Positions 36,687-45,802 of a stretch of 64,000 nucleotides of DNA are shown here, piece after piece. Position 1 is the stretch's first letter. Each line of letters opens with the position of its first letter. The DNA comes from Pseudopedobacter sp. (GTDB lineage Bacteria; Bacteroidota; Bacteroidia; Sphingobacteriales; Sphingobacteriaceae): positions 1-64,000 of the forward strand of contig JACMOI010000040.1 of assembly GCA_014378105.1 (NCBI GenBank), in the 5' to 3' direction. The notes under the pieces are model-generated. The model was not told the DNA's origin, ran no database searches, and saw only the letters and a program-made list of their open reading frames with translations. A program made the position numbers and the translations under genes.

Positions 36687-38516
36687 TTAATTTAGCACCT
36701 TCCCATAAATAGCGGCAATTTCTTGACTGTATTTTTCCATGATTATCCTTCTTTTAAGTTTTAAGGTCGGTGTAAGTTCTGCCAAAGAACCATCCTCATG
36801 AATAGGAAGCCATGGTGTTGCAATTAATTTAAATTTCTTTATTTGTTCAATATGACCGAATTCTGGGTTATAGCTGTCAATTACTTTCTGATATTTACGG
36901 ATTATGATTTCGTTCTTTATCATATCAGCTAAGTTGGTCCACTCCATTTTTTTGTGGAGGCACCAATTTTTAAGTGCAACTTCTGAAGGCAAAATCAAAG
37001 CAGAAACAAACTTTTGATTATCCCCAAGTACCATTAATTGTTCAACTAAAAAATCTTCCTTAATCCGGTTTTCAATTGGTGCAGGCGCTACGTACTTACC
37101 ACCAGAAGTTTTCAATAGCTCCTTCTTCCTATCGGTAATCTTAAGAAACTCCCTTCCATCAGGTCCTTTAATTAATTTTCCTATATCACCTGTACAAAAC
37201 CATTTTTTACCATCAATAATCTGGAATACTTGGTCATTTATTTCTGGTTTTAAATAGTATCCAATCATTACGTTAGGGCCGTGAGCTAAAATTTCACCCT
37301 CGTCTTCTTTATATTCTCCAGAAGCCTTATCAATATATAATTCAACACCATTGATAGCATACCCAACTGTCCCTATCATTGTTCCATTTGGCTCCAAGCT
37401 ATTTCCAGTTAAAGTAGGCGAGGTTTCTGTTAGTCCGTAGGCTTCACGAATAGGAATACCCGCAGCACAAAAAACGCGTAATATTTTAATGGGGCATGGA
37501 GCGGCACCAGTAATGATTTGCTTTATATTACCCCCTAAAGCCGCCCTCCACTTGCTAAAAATCAATTTATTGGCCAATTTCCATTTTAGATTTTTGATAA
37601 ATGATAGTTGCTGGTCTAACTCGTAGTCATCTGTTAAGTCTAAAGCCCAAAAGAATAGTTTCCGCTTAGTACCCTCTAAAGCCAAACCCTTGTTGTAAAT
37701 AGCTTCATAAATTTTTTCGAGTAATCTGGGTACTGTGGTAAAAGAAATTGGACGAACAGTTGCCAAATCACCATCTGGCCCAATTAAATTATCTGTTCCA
37801 CATAAAAATACCGAAACGCCCTTATAGTAATAACAAAAAGAAATGGCCCGTTCATAAATATGGCAAAGTGGAAGAAAACTCAATACTTTTTCATAGGGTT
37901 TAGCAACAATCAATTTTCCGGTTGCAGTAACCACATGCATAATATTATCATGGCTCAACATCACGCCTTTTGGCTTTCCTGTAGTGCCAGAGGTATAGAT
38001 AATGGTTACTAAATCTTCTCCTTTGATTGTAGATTTGATTCTTTCTAAAGCTGGAATACCGTCTTTATCAAAAATAGTTTCCCAATATGGGTTTCCACTC
38101 GATTTATCAAAGGTGTAAATATGTTGTAGGGTAGGTACTCCTTTTTGAGTTTGGGATAGTTTATCATACAAATCCAGACCACCACAAAAAGCGGCTTTTA
38201 CCTCAGCCTCATTTAAAATGTACTCATATTCTGAAACACTGATAGTAGGATATAAAGGAACGCTAATCATTCCTGCAATTTGTACCGCATAATCCATCAC
38301 AATCCATTCAGGTATATTTTTATAGGTAACAATACCAACCTTATCACCCGGTAAAAGCCCTAATTTTAATAAACCCGCTGCCGCCTTTTCTGCAGTATCC
38401 TTTAATTCCTGGCTACTGTAAGATTCCCATTTCCCATCCTTATTCCTTCCGCTAATAGCAGCTTCTAATGGATTATTTTGTAATTGATAGTCTAGTAAGT
38501 CGAAAAGTCTGGTCAT
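36687..38516 (-). CDS. Long-chain acyl-CoA synthetase (AMP-forming)
   Basis: Activates fatty or other carboxylic acids to CoA esters with ATP. The 609-residue protein has the ANL-superfamily motifs: AMP-binding loop TIIYTSGTTGKPKGVMLSHD near residue 175, YGLTETSPTLTGN, the hinge WFCTGDIGKLIKGPDGREF and DRKKELLKTSGGKYVAPAPIE. The long-chain (FadD15/LACS-like) subtype is suggested by size and the last motif. It is the final gene of the acyl-CoA operon, after an 80-base gap, so it may also have its own promoter. The chain length preferred is not visible. Confidence 0.92.
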   Translation of the reverse strand: MTRLFDLLDYQLQNNPLEAAISGRNKDGKWESYSSQELKDTAEKAAAGLLKLGLLPGDKVGIVTYKNIPEWIVMDYAVQIAGMISVPLYPTISVSEYEYILNEAEVKAAFCGGLDLYDKLSQTQKGVPTLQHIYTFDKSSGNPYWETIFDKDGIPALERIKSTIKGEDLVTIIYTSGTTGKPKGVMLSHDNIMHVVTATGKLIVAKPYEKVLSFLPLCHIYERAISFCYYYKGVSVFLCGTDNLIGPDGDLATVRPISFTTVPRLLEKIYEAIYNKGLALEGTKRKLFFWALDLTDDYELDQQLSFIKNLKWKLANKLIFSKWRAALGGNIKQIITGAAPCPIKILRVFCAAGIPIREAYGLTETSPTLTGNSLEPNGTMIGTVGYAINGVELYIDKASGEYKEDEGEILAHGPNVMIGYYLKPEINDQVFQIIDGKKWFCTGDIGKLIKGPDGREFLKITDRKKELLKTSGGKYVAPAPIENRIKEDFLVEQLMVLGDNQKFVSALILPSEVALKNWCLHKKMEWTNLADMIKNEIIIRKYQKVIDSYNPEFGHIEQIKKFKLIATPWLPIHEDGSLAELTPTLKLKRRIIMEKYSQEIAAIYGKVLN

Positions 38517-38596
38517 CGGTTTGGTTCATTTGGTCAACCATGAATATAGAAAATAAAACTTAATTTCCGTAAAATCTGTGAAGGTATTGATGCGTA

Positions 38597-39061
38597 TTAT
38601 TCAAACATAATACTCATAAATTCTGCTACGCAAGCCGGCTTATCTGCCCCTTCAATTTCTACTGAGCATTGCCATGTCACTTTAACACCGTTTTCGAGAT
38701 ACGCTTCTATAACTGCAATTTTACAATTTAGTCGTAATTTATTATCAACTAATACGGCATTTGGAAAACGGACTTTATTTAAACCATAATTTACACCCAT
38801 TTTTACTGATTTTACCTGCAAAAGGTCGCCCAACATTTTAGATATCAGGGAAACCGACATAAAACCATGTGCAACTGGTTTTTTAAATGGAGAATATTTA
38901 ATCGCTTTTTCAACGTCTACGTGTATCCATTGAAAATCTAAAGTAGCTTTAGCAAAATCATTTATCATTTCTTGTGTGATGATCATCCACGCTCCAGGTG
39001 GAAGTATCTTACCTTCGTTTGCACTAAATTCTTTTAAGCATTCAAAAACTAGTTTAGCCAT
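38597..39061 (-). CDS. MaoC-like (R)-specific enoyl-CoA hydratase
   Basis: A 154-residue hot-dog-fold protein. The hydratase-2 motif is visible as DFAKATLDFQWIHVDVEKA followed by KPVAHGFMSVSLISKML, with the catalytic Asp and His of MaoC/PhaJ enzymes. It would add water to trans-2-enoyl-CoA to make the (R)-3-hydroxyacyl-CoA. It is a member of the ten-gene acyl-CoA operon; a 10-base gap separates it from the SDR gene upstream, a likely partner acting on the same hydroxyacyl-CoA. Confidence 0.88.
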   Translation of the reverse strand: MAKLVFECLKEFSANEGKILPPGAWMIITQEMINDFAKATLDFQWIHVDVEKAIKYSPFKKPVAHGFMSVSLISKMLGDLLQVKSVKMGVNYGLNKVRFPNAVLVDNKLRLNCKIAVIEAYLENGVKVTWQCSVEIEGADKPACVAEFMSIMFE

Positions 39062-39071
39062 TTTTTATTGT

Positions 39072-39809
39072 TTATCGTGAAGTGCCACCATCAATTGTTA
39101 AGCAAATTCCAGATACAAAACGCGACTCGTCTGACGCTAGATATAAATAACCATAGGCAATATCTATGGGTTGAGCCACCGTTTTTAAGGGAATACTTGC
39201 TTTAATTACCTCAAAGTGTTCTGCTGGAATTTTATCGACCATATCTGTCATGGTAAAGCCGGGAGCTATGGCATTAGCTGTTATTCCGTATTTACCCAGT
39301 TCTACAGTCCAAGTTTTAGACATGGCAATAACACCTGCTTTAGTAGCCGCATAATTCGTTTGACCAAAATTACCTCGTAAACCTACGTTGGATGCAGCAC
39401 TAACTATTCTTCCATAATTATTTGCCTTCATGTAAGGTGCAACGGCTTGTGCACAAATAAAAACCCCTTTTAGGTTCACTTCAATAACAGCGTCAAACTC
39501 ATCTTCACTCATTTTTTCCAAGGTGCGGTCTCTAGTGATTCCAGCATTATTAATGAGGATATCAATTTTACCGTATTTATAATTTACTTGATTGAAAAGT
39601 TTTTCTACTGCCGATTTGTTGGTTACCGAAACGGCATGAAACTCTGCCTGACCACCAGATGCGATAATTCCACTGGCAACCTCTTGTCCTTTGGGCAATA
39701 AATCCATGATGATTACTGTAGCTCCCTCCTTTGCGAAAAGTTCTGAAATGGCCTTTCCTATTCCTTGCGATCCGCCAGTTACAACCGCTATTTTATCTTT
39801 TAATCTCAT
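39072..39809 (-). CDS. Short-chain dehydrogenase/reductase, FabG-like
   Basis: A 245-residue classical SDR. Cofactor motif VTGGSQGIGKAI is at the N-terminus, NNAG near residue 88, then the catalytic Ser (AASNVG) and YAATK. It ends VSGICLTIDGGTSR, the standard FabG C-terminus. Family members interconvert 3-oxoacyl and 3-hydroxyacyl thioesters. In this operon it likely oxidises the (R)-3-hydroxyacyl-CoA made by the adjacent MaoC hydratase. A role in fatty acid synthesis is less likely because no fab genes are nearby. Confidence 0.87.
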   Translation of the reverse strand: MRLKDKIAVVTGGSQGIGKAISELFAKEGATVIIMDLLPKGQEVASGIIASGGQAEFHAVSVTNKSAVEKLFNQVNYKYGKIDILINNAGITRDRTLEKMSEDEFDAVIEVNLKGVFICAQAVAPYMKANNYGRIVSAASNVGLRGNFGQTNYAATKAGVIAMSKTWTVELGKYGITANAIAPGFTMTDMVDKIPAEHFEVIKASIPLKTVAQPIDIAYGYLYLASDESRFVSGICLTIDGGTSR

Positions 39810-39840
39810 ATTGTTTAATTTATTTATTGATTTTGTCTGA

Positions 39841-40815
39841 TCAAATTTGCACCACTAATTTCCCTTTTACCTTACGATTCATCATTTCCTCTAAGGCTTG
39901 TTTTGTATCTTCTAAAGGAAATATTTTATGGATATGTGGTTTTAACTTGCCTTCTGCATGCCATTGCATGAGGGTATTGGTGTTGGCACTATTCTCTTTT
40001 GGATATTGCATGGCGAAACCGCCCCAAAAAACGCCAACTATAGCAGCTCCTTTTAACAATGGAAGATTTAGGGGAATTGTTGGAATATTACCCGCCGCAA
40101 ATCCTACAACCAAAAATCGACCGTTCCAAGCGATACCTCTTAAGGCTTGTTCAGAAAAATCACCTCCTATGGGGTCATAAATTACATCCACTCCTTTTCC
40201 TTGTGTTAATTCTTTTAGGGTAGATTTTAAATCTTGTTTGCTGTAGTTGATGAGCTCATCGGCACCATACGCTTTACAAAGCGCTAACTTTTCTTCTGTT
40301 GATGCTGCGGCAATTACTTTGGCGCCCATTAACTTTCCTAATTCAACAGCGGCCAAGCCAACGCCTCCAGATGCACCCATAACCAAGAGGGTTTCCCCTT
40401 TCATTAATTGGGCTCTATCTTTTAAAGCATGATAAGAAGTACCATAAGCCATCATAAAAGATGCTGCTACTTGAAAATCCATTTGAGGTGGTTTAGGAAA
40501 ACAAGCGTTAATTGGTACGATCACTTCTTCTGCCAAACCGCCATGAGCCACAAAACCAAAAACAGCATCGCCCACTTTTAAATGAGTAACGCCTTCACCC
40601 ACTTCCTTTACAATACCCGCAACATCACTTCCCGGTGTAAATGGTAATTCTGGTTTAAATTGATACAAGCCTTGAATGATTAATGTATCTGGAAAATTTA
40701 AACCACAAGCCTTTACCTGTACCACTACTTGTTTTGGACCTGCATGTAAGGAATCTATTTCTTCTAAATGCAAATTGGAAGGCGGACCGTATATTTTACA
40801 TCGTATTGCTCTCAT
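39841..40815 (-). CDS. NADPH:quinone oxidoreductase-like medium-chain reductase
   Basis: A 324-residue zinc-independent MDR of the quinone reductase (QOR) type. GroES-like N-terminal half (LNFPDTLIIQGLYQFKPELPFTPGSDVAG), then the Rossmann motif GASGGVGLAAVELGKLMGA around residue 147. No zinc-binding Cys cluster is present. QOR-type enzymes reduce quinones or the double bond of alpha,beta-unsaturated carbonyls with NADPH. Its place in the acyl-CoA operon beside a second enal-reductase-like gene suggests an unsaturated acyl or aldehyde substrate. Confidence 0.85.
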   Translation of the reverse strand: MRAIRCKIYGPPSNLHLEEIDSLHAGPKQVVVQVKACGLNFPDTLIIQGLYQFKPELPFTPGSDVAGIVKEVGEGVTHLKVGDAVFGFVAHGGLAEEVIVPINACFPKPPQMDFQVAASFMMAYGTSYHALKDRAQLMKGETLLVMGASGGVGLAAVELGKLMGAKVIAAASTEEKLALCKAYGADELINYSKQDLKSTLKELTQGKGVDVIYDPIGGDFSEQALRGIAWNGRFLVVGFAAGNIPTIPLNLPLLKGAAIVGVFWGGFAMQYPKENSANTNTLMQWHAEGKLKPHIHKIFPLEDTKQALEEMMNRKVKGKLVVQI

Positions 40816-40859
40816 TATTTATAGTTTAGTAATATATATTTAACTCCATACTATAAGTA

Positions 40860-41864
40860 TTAATCTTCAATAACTTTCAGTACCAATTTACCTAGCTTGT
40901 CGCCAGAGAATAATCTATTATAGGTTTCTGGGAAGTTCTCTATACCTTCGTAAACATCCTCACGGCTTTTCAATTTTCCTTCTGCCATCCATTTGCCCAT
41001 TTGTTGGCCAGCTTCTCCGTACCTTTCTATCCAATCAAAAACGACCATTCCTTGCATAGTTGCTCTATTTACTAATAAAGAAAGGTAATTGGACGGGCCT
41101 TTAATATTTTCTTTGTTATTATATTGAGAAATAGCCCCGCAAATAACTACTCTTGCATGCATTCGTAACCTTGCCAATGCTGCGTCTAAAATCTCCCCAC
41201 CAACATTATCAAAATAAACATCTAATCCTTTCGGACATTCTTGTTTTAATCGCTCCTTAACATCTTCATTTCTATAATCTATGCAAGCATCAAAGCCTAA
41301 ATCCTCCACCACGTATTTACATTTATCAGCACCACCAGCAATACCAATTACATTACATCCTTTTATTTTAGCTATTTGTCCAACAATACTGCCTACGGCT
41401 CCAGCTGCACCAGAAACCACAACTATATCCCCGTCTTTAATTTTACCTACATCTAAAATTCCAAAATAAGCGGTCATTCCAGGCATTCCCAAGGTGCCAA
41501 TATAGGTAGGCAGCGGAGCTAGTTTTGGATCAACTTTATAATATCCTTTTCCGTCCGTGGCAACATATTGTTGAACGCCACCGTGACCTGAAATAAAATC
41601 CCCGACTTTAAATTTTGGATGATTTTTAGCTTCTATAACCTCTCCAACAGATCCTGCTCGCATGACAGCACCAATTTCTACAGGCGCTATGTAAGATTTT
41701 CCCTCGTTCATCCATCCACGCATGGCAGGATCTAAAGAGATATAATGATTTTTTATCAATACCTGACCTTCTCCTATTTCAGGAATTGGATTCGTTTCTA
41801 AAGACCAAGTGGAAGCATCTGCTGCACCTATAGGTCTTTTTATAAATATCTGTTGTTTGTTCAT
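40860..41864 (-). CDS. NADP-dependent alkenal/prostaglandin-reductase-like enzyme
   Basis: A 334-residue MDR of the leukotriene B4 12-hydroxydehydrogenase/PTGR1 family (also called CurA- or YncB-like in bacteria). The N-terminal FIKRPIGAADASTWSLE and NHYISLDPAMRGWM are diagnostic, followed by GTLGMPGMTAYFGILDVG and the cofactor loop VSGAAGAVGSIVGQIAK. Characterised relatives reduce the C=C bond of 2-alkenals, enones and 15-oxo-prostaglandins with NADPH; mammalian PTGR1 reduces 4-hydroxynonenal. Within this operon that chemistry would fit upstream of a 4-hydroxyacyl-CoA branch. Confidence 0.87.
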   Translation of the reverse strand: MNKQQIFIKRPIGAADASTWSLETNPIPEIGEGQVLIKNHYISLDPAMRGWMNEGKSYIAPVEIGAVMRAGSVGEVIEAKNHPKFKVGDFISGHGGVQQYVATDGKGYYKVDPKLAPLPTYIGTLGMPGMTAYFGILDVGKIKDGDIVVVSGAAGAVGSIVGQIAKIKGCNVIGIAGGADKCKYVVEDLGFDACIDYRNEDVKERLKQECPKGLDVYFDNVGGEILDAALARLRMHARVVICGAISQYNNKENIKGPSNYLSLLVNRATMQGMVVFDWIERYGEAGQQMGKWMAEGKLKSREDVYEGIENFPETYNRLFSGDKLGKLVLKVIED

Positions 41865-41884
41865 CGTGTTTAGTTTTTTAATTT

Positions 41885-42640
41885 TTATAAGGATGTTCCT
41901 CCATCCAAGGTGATGGTTTGCCCCGTGATGAATTTAGAATTTTCTGATGCTAGCCAGCAAATAGCTTCTGCAATTTCTTCTGCCTCTCCAAACCTGCCCA
42001 TAGGAATAAAACGTTTTAACTTATCGCCCATATCTGGGCTTACAGAAAGTAATTGTTCTAGTAATGCTGAATGCGTAAAACCAGGACATACTGCATTGAT
42101 TCGAATGTTCTTTCTTCCATACTCCAAGGCTGCCGACTTCGTCATTCCCACCACTGCAAATTTACTTGCAGAATAAGAAAGGTTATTTGCTGATGCTTTT
42201 AATCCTGCTAAAGAAGCCACATTCACCATATTACCATGACCTTGTTTTAGCATCTGTTCTAGTGCTAGTTTCATGCAATAGAAAACTCCAGTTTGATTTA
42301 CTGCAATCACGTTGTGCCAGTCATCAAGGGAATGATCCGCTGTTTTTGCTTGGTTTTTTCCTCCGATTCCAGCATTATTCACCATCACATCCAAACGACT
42401 ATGTTTTGTTATTACGGATTGAATTAATTCTTTCACCTGCTCAAATTGTGTCACATCTGTTTCAATTGCTGAGGCCTTCCCTCCATTATTTCTGATTTCA
42501 TTTGCTACTTTTTCTGCACTTTTCAGATTGATATCCGAAACCACTACAATGGATTTATGAGTGCCAAAAAGTTTCGCTGTGGCTTCACCTATGCCACTAC
42601 CTGCGCCGGTAATTAGTACTACTTTATCCTTTAAATTCAT
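41885..42640 (-). CDS. Short-chain dehydrogenase/reductase (operon member 2)
   Basis: A 251-residue classical SDR with ITGAGSGIGEATAKLF, NNAG (VMVNNAGIGGKN), catalytic Ser in VASLAG and YSASK. It ends FITGQTITLDGGTSL. Residue length and motifs are normal; substrate is not defined. One of three SDRs in the same ten-gene run; at 20-37 bases from its neighbours it is clearly part of the transcript. Confidence 0.85.
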   Translation of the reverse strand: MNLKDKVVLITGAGSGIGEATAKLFGTHKSIVVVSDINLKSAEKVANEIRNNGGKASAIETDVTQFEQVKELIQSVITKHSRLDVMVNNAGIGGKNQAKTADHSLDDWHNVIAVNQTGVFYCMKLALEQMLKQGHGNMVNVASLAGLKASANNLSYSASKFAVVGMTKSAALEYGRKNIRINAVCPGFTHSALLEQLLSVSPDMGDKLKRFIPMGRFGEAEEIAEAICWLASENSKFITGQTITLDGGTSL

Positions 42641-42677
42641 TTTTTGATCGATTTTTTAAAAAATTACAATTCTCTAA

Positions 42678-43757
42678 TTAATACAGATTATCTATTTGGT
42701 TTTTCTGAATGGCTTGCCATGCGGTATTACAACACAATGCGGAAGCTTTGTTCAAATTTGCAAATTTTGGGTCGTTGGTGTGGCCATGTTTATATCGATA
42801 ATAAATTTGCTGAGCAATTACGGCAATCTTAAAAAGTCCGTAAGCATAATAAAAGGTGAGGTTATCTATGTTTCTTCCACTTTTTAAGGCATATTGTTGT
42901 ACAATCTCTGTTCGTGAGAGATTACCTTTCATCACTGTTGGAGAAAGAAGACCTTGTTTCATAATTTCTGGGTCATTGGCGGTTGTCCAATAGCCTAAGG
43001 AAGTTCCTAAATCCATCAGAGGGTCACCAAGCGTACACATTTCCCAGTCTAAAATGGCTGAAATTTTCTTCCAATTATCATTTTCAAAAACCACGTTATC
43101 ATATTTGAAATCGTTATGAATTAGGGTGTGGTCATATTTTTTTGGTTGATTTTCACTCATCCAAATCATCACCTTTTGTGCTGCAGGAACTTCATCAGTT
43201 GCCGCCGCTAGATATTGTTTACCCCAATTATCAACCTGACGTTCTACATATCCTTCGGGCCGTCCTAGTTCAGAAAGTCCTGCTGCTTTATAATCAATAG
43301 CATGAAATTCTACAAAGGCATCAACCCAAGTATTAGAAATAATTTTAAACTCTTCAGGGGAAATTTGTTTTTCAAGTGCCGATTTAGCGGTAAGAATTTC
43401 TCCTTTTACTTTCTCCATAATATAAAAGGGAGAGCCTATCACTTGAGGATCATCATTAAAAACATATACTTTAGGACTCTTACTATATACTGAATTTAAT
43501 TGCTGTAACACCTTAAATTCACGTCCAATATCGTGTCCACGCTTTGGCGCAGCAAAAGGAGGTCTTCTTAAAACGTATTCCTTATCATCAATTGTCAATA
43601 GATAGGTTAGGTTAGAGTATCCATTGGTAAATTGTTTTACAGTTAATTCCGCATTCTCACTTGTTATTAGGGAATGTTTCAACAAAAAATCCTTGAGTTT
43701 TACTTCATTAATTTCTTCCCCGTCTCTTACAGATTTTAAGTTTTTTTCATTAGTCAT
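42678..43757 (-). CDS. Phosphotransferase-family kinase of the LvaA/ACAD11 N-terminal type
   Basis: A 359-residue aminoglycoside-phosphotransferase-fold protein. The catalytic loop is HNDFKYDN with His214, Asp216 and Asn221; the metal-binding DWE motif is at Asp237 ([18 protein letters not shown]). N-terminal sequence [25 protein letters not shown] is characteristic of the family that forms the N-terminal half of ACAD10 and ACAD11 and of LvaA of Pseudomonas putida, which phosphorylates the 4-hydroxyl of 4-hydroxyacyl-CoA. The start overlaps the end of the ACAD11-like gene by 8 bases, so both are translated together. No LvaB-like small subunit is seen. Confidence 0.87.
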   Translation of the reverse strand: MTNEKNLKSVRDGEEINEVKLKDFLLKHSLITSENAELTVKQFTNGYSNLTYLLTIDDKEYVLRRPPFAAPKRGHDIGREFKVLQQLNSVYSKSPKVYVFNDDPQVIGSPFYIMEKVKGEILTAKSALEKQISPEEFKIISNTWVDAFVEFHAIDYKAAGLSELGRPEGYVERQVDNWGKQYLAAATDEVPAAQKVMIWMSENQPKKYDHTLIHNDFKYDNVVFENDNWKKISAILDWEMCTLGDPLMDLGTSLGYWTTANDPEIMKQGLLSPTVMKGNLSRTEIVQQYALKSGRNIDNLTFYYAYGLFKIAVIAQQIYYRYKHGHTNDPKFANLNKASALCCNTAWQAIQKNQIDNLY

Positions 43758-44976
43758 GGGCAGCTTTCACATATTTGTTAATTGTACTTTTCCCTAACTG
43801 GCTCATATGAACTTCATCCGGGCCATCAGCTAAACGAAGTGTTCTTGCGGCAGCATAGAAATGTGCCAAGGGAGTATCGCTACCAACTCCTTTTCCGCCT
43901 AAAATCTGAATAGCTCTGTCTATCACCCTTAATGCCATTTGAGGCGTAACTATTTTAATCATGGCAATTAAATCTTTCGCCTCTTTATTACCTACTTTAT
44001 CCATTTTATCTGCTGCAGATAATACCAATAAACGGGTTTGCTCAATCTCACATGCCGATAAGGCGATATCTTGTCGAATACTACTGTAAGTATCTAGGGT
44101 CCTTCCAAAAGGTTTTCTTTGAATGGTGCGTTCAGACATAATCTCTAATGAACGTTGTGCCATACCAATTAACCGCATACAGTGATGGATGCGCCCTGGA
44201 CCTAATCTGCCTTGTGCGATTTCAAATCCTCGGCCCTCACCTAAAAGTAAATTAGTTTTGGGTACACGAACATTATTTAGTGTGATTTCAGCATGCCCTT
44301 CTGGTGAATCGGAATAGCCAAAAACACTCAGTTCCCTTTCAATTTTTAACCCTGGAGTATCCATGGGCACCAAAATCATACTCTGTTGTAAATGTCGTGG
44401 TGCATCAAAATTGGTCTTACCCATAACAATGGTAATTTTACAATTAGGGTCCATGGCACCAGAAGACCACCATTTCCGACCATTAATTACATAGTCATCA
44501 CCGTCTGCAACAATAGCGGTTTCAATATTGGTAGCATCTGATGAAGCTACATCAGGCTCTGTCATTAAAAAAGCCGAACGGATTTCTCCATTCATTAAAG
44601 GTATCAACCATTTTTCTTGTTGCTCTTGAGTACCATATCTGGCAAGCACTTCCATGTTTCCCGTATCGGGAGCGTTACAATTAAATATTTCTGACGACCA
44701 TAACACACGTCCCATAATTTCTGCTAAAGGAGCATATTCTAAATTCGAAAGCCCCGGACTCAATTCTCCGTAGGCAGAAGGTAGAAAAACATTCCAAAGT
44801 CCAGCATCTTTAGCCTTTTGTTTAAGTGCTTCCAAACCTGGCCAACGTGTCCATTCATTATCTGGATTTTTATGGAATAACTCCACTTCCTTTTCAACAG
44901 GCAGTACATGTGTGTCCATAAAATTTTTTAATTTTTGCTGAAGTGCTATCGATTTATCGCTATAATCAAAATTCAT
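43750..44976 (-). CDS. Acyl-CoA dehydrogenase of the ACAD10/ACAD11 (LvaC) type
   Basis: A 408-residue flavoenzyme of the acyl-CoA dehydrogenase fold. Unlike generic ACADs it shares long stretches with the human ACAD11 dehydrogenase domain as I remember it: [17 protein letters not shown] at 136-152, [37 protein letters not shown] and [14 protein letters not shown] near the end. ACAD11-type enzymes act on the 4-phosphorylated acyl-CoA made by the linked kinase, moving the oxygen so that normal beta-oxidation can proceed. The kinase is fused to the dehydrogenase in ACAD11 but is a separate, 8-base-overlapping gene here. ETF is its likely electron partner. Confidence 0.92.
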   Translation of the reverse strand: MNFDYSDKSIALQQKLKNFMDTHVLPVEKEVELFHKNPDNEWTRWPGLEALKQKAKDAGLWNVFLPSAYGELSPGLSNLEYAPLAEIMGRVLWSSEIFNCNAPDTGNMEVLARYGTQEQQEKWLIPLMNGEIRSAFLMTEPDVASSDATNIETAIVADGDDYVINGRKWWSSGAMDPNCKITIVMGKTNFDAPRHLQQSMILVPMDTPGLKIERELSVFGYSDSPEGHAEITLNNVRVPKTNLLLGEGRGFEIAQGRLGPGRIHHCMRLIGMAQRSLEIMSERTIQRKPFGRTLDTYSSIRQDIALSACEIEQTRLLVLSAADKMDKVGNKEAKDLIAMIKIVTPQMALRVIDRAIQILGGKGVGSDTPLAHFYAAARTLRLADGPDEVHMSQLGKSTINKYVKAAHD

Positions 44977-44987
44977 TTTCTTTCTTA

Positions 44988-45764
44988 TTAACCAGATATT
45001 AAATAACCTCCATCTGCCGCGTAAACTCCACCAGTCATGTAAGAGCCAGCATTTGAAGCTAATAACACTACTATTCCAGCCATTTCATCTGGTTCGGCAA
45101 CTCTTTTTAAAGGTATCACATTGGTATATTGTGCTACCAACTTATCATCCGACCATAAACTTTCGCTGAATTTTGTTTTAATTAATCCGGGACATACTAC
45201 ATTAGAACGGATGCCATATCTGCCCCACTCTTTTGCTTGGTTCTTCGTGAGCATAATAACAGCAGATTTTGTCATGCTATAAAGGCCCAACCGAAATCCT
45301 GGGTGAATACCTTCTACTGACGCAATATTGATAATACTTCCACCACCATTAGCTTTCATATATGGTTGTGCTAAATTGGAAAGAACCCAAGGTGCTTTAA
45401 CATTTACGTTCATGATTTTATCGAACACCTCTTCCCCAGCAGTTTCCAACGGTCCGTAAAACGGATTTATAGCCGCATTGTTAACTAGGATGTCTATTTT
45501 TCCATAAGCTGCAACTGTTTTAGCGATCAGTTGTTCCCTTTGTGTAGCGTCACCAATATGACATTCGATGCCTATAGCCTCTAAACCAACTTCTTTAAAC
45601 TCCTGCACCACCGCATCAACAGCCTCTTGTTTTCTACTGCTTATCACAACTTTTGCTCCGCTTTCTGCAAGCCCTTTGGCTATGGAAAGTCCAATGCCTT
45701 TACTTGAACCTGTTATGATTGCAACTTTCCCTGTTAAGTCAAATTTTGATTTTATATTCGTCAT
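44988..45764 (-). CDS. Short-chain dehydrogenase/reductase, DHRS4/LvaD-like (operon member 3)
   Basis: A 258-residue [36 protein letters not shown], catalytic Ser in IASVEG, and YSMTK. The VNNAAINP-type segment and length resemble the DHRS4 group of SDRs. It lies 11 bases upstream of the ACAD10/11-like gene, in the order in which an SDR is found with LvaA/LvaC in levulinic-acid operons. I infer a hydroxyacyl-CoA or keto substrate; it might oxidise a 3-hydroxy- or reduce a 4-oxo-acyl-CoA. Confidence 0.85.
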   Translation of the reverse strand: MTNIKSKFDLTGKVAIITGSSKGIGLSIAKGLAESGAKVVISSRKQEAVDAVVQEFKEVGLEAIGIECHIGDATQREQLIAKTVAAYGKIDILVNNAAINPFYGPLETAGEEVFDKIMNVNVKAPWVLSNLAQPYMKANGGGSIINIASVEGIHPGFRLGLYSMTKSAVIMLTKNQAKEWGRYGIRSNVVCPGLIKTKFSESLWSDDKLVAQYTNVIPLKRVAEPDEMAGIVVLLASNAGSYMTGGVYAADGGYLISG

Positions 45765-45802
45765 ATGTTCTAATAGCTAATACTTGGGTTTTTATTTGAT
45801 GA

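Noticed and set aside
39731-40180. 149-residue frame on the plus strand opposite the FabG-like and quinone-reductase genes
   Set aside because: It crosses the boundary of two clear genes on the other strand, has no domain and no promoter; it is a shadow of their coding bias.
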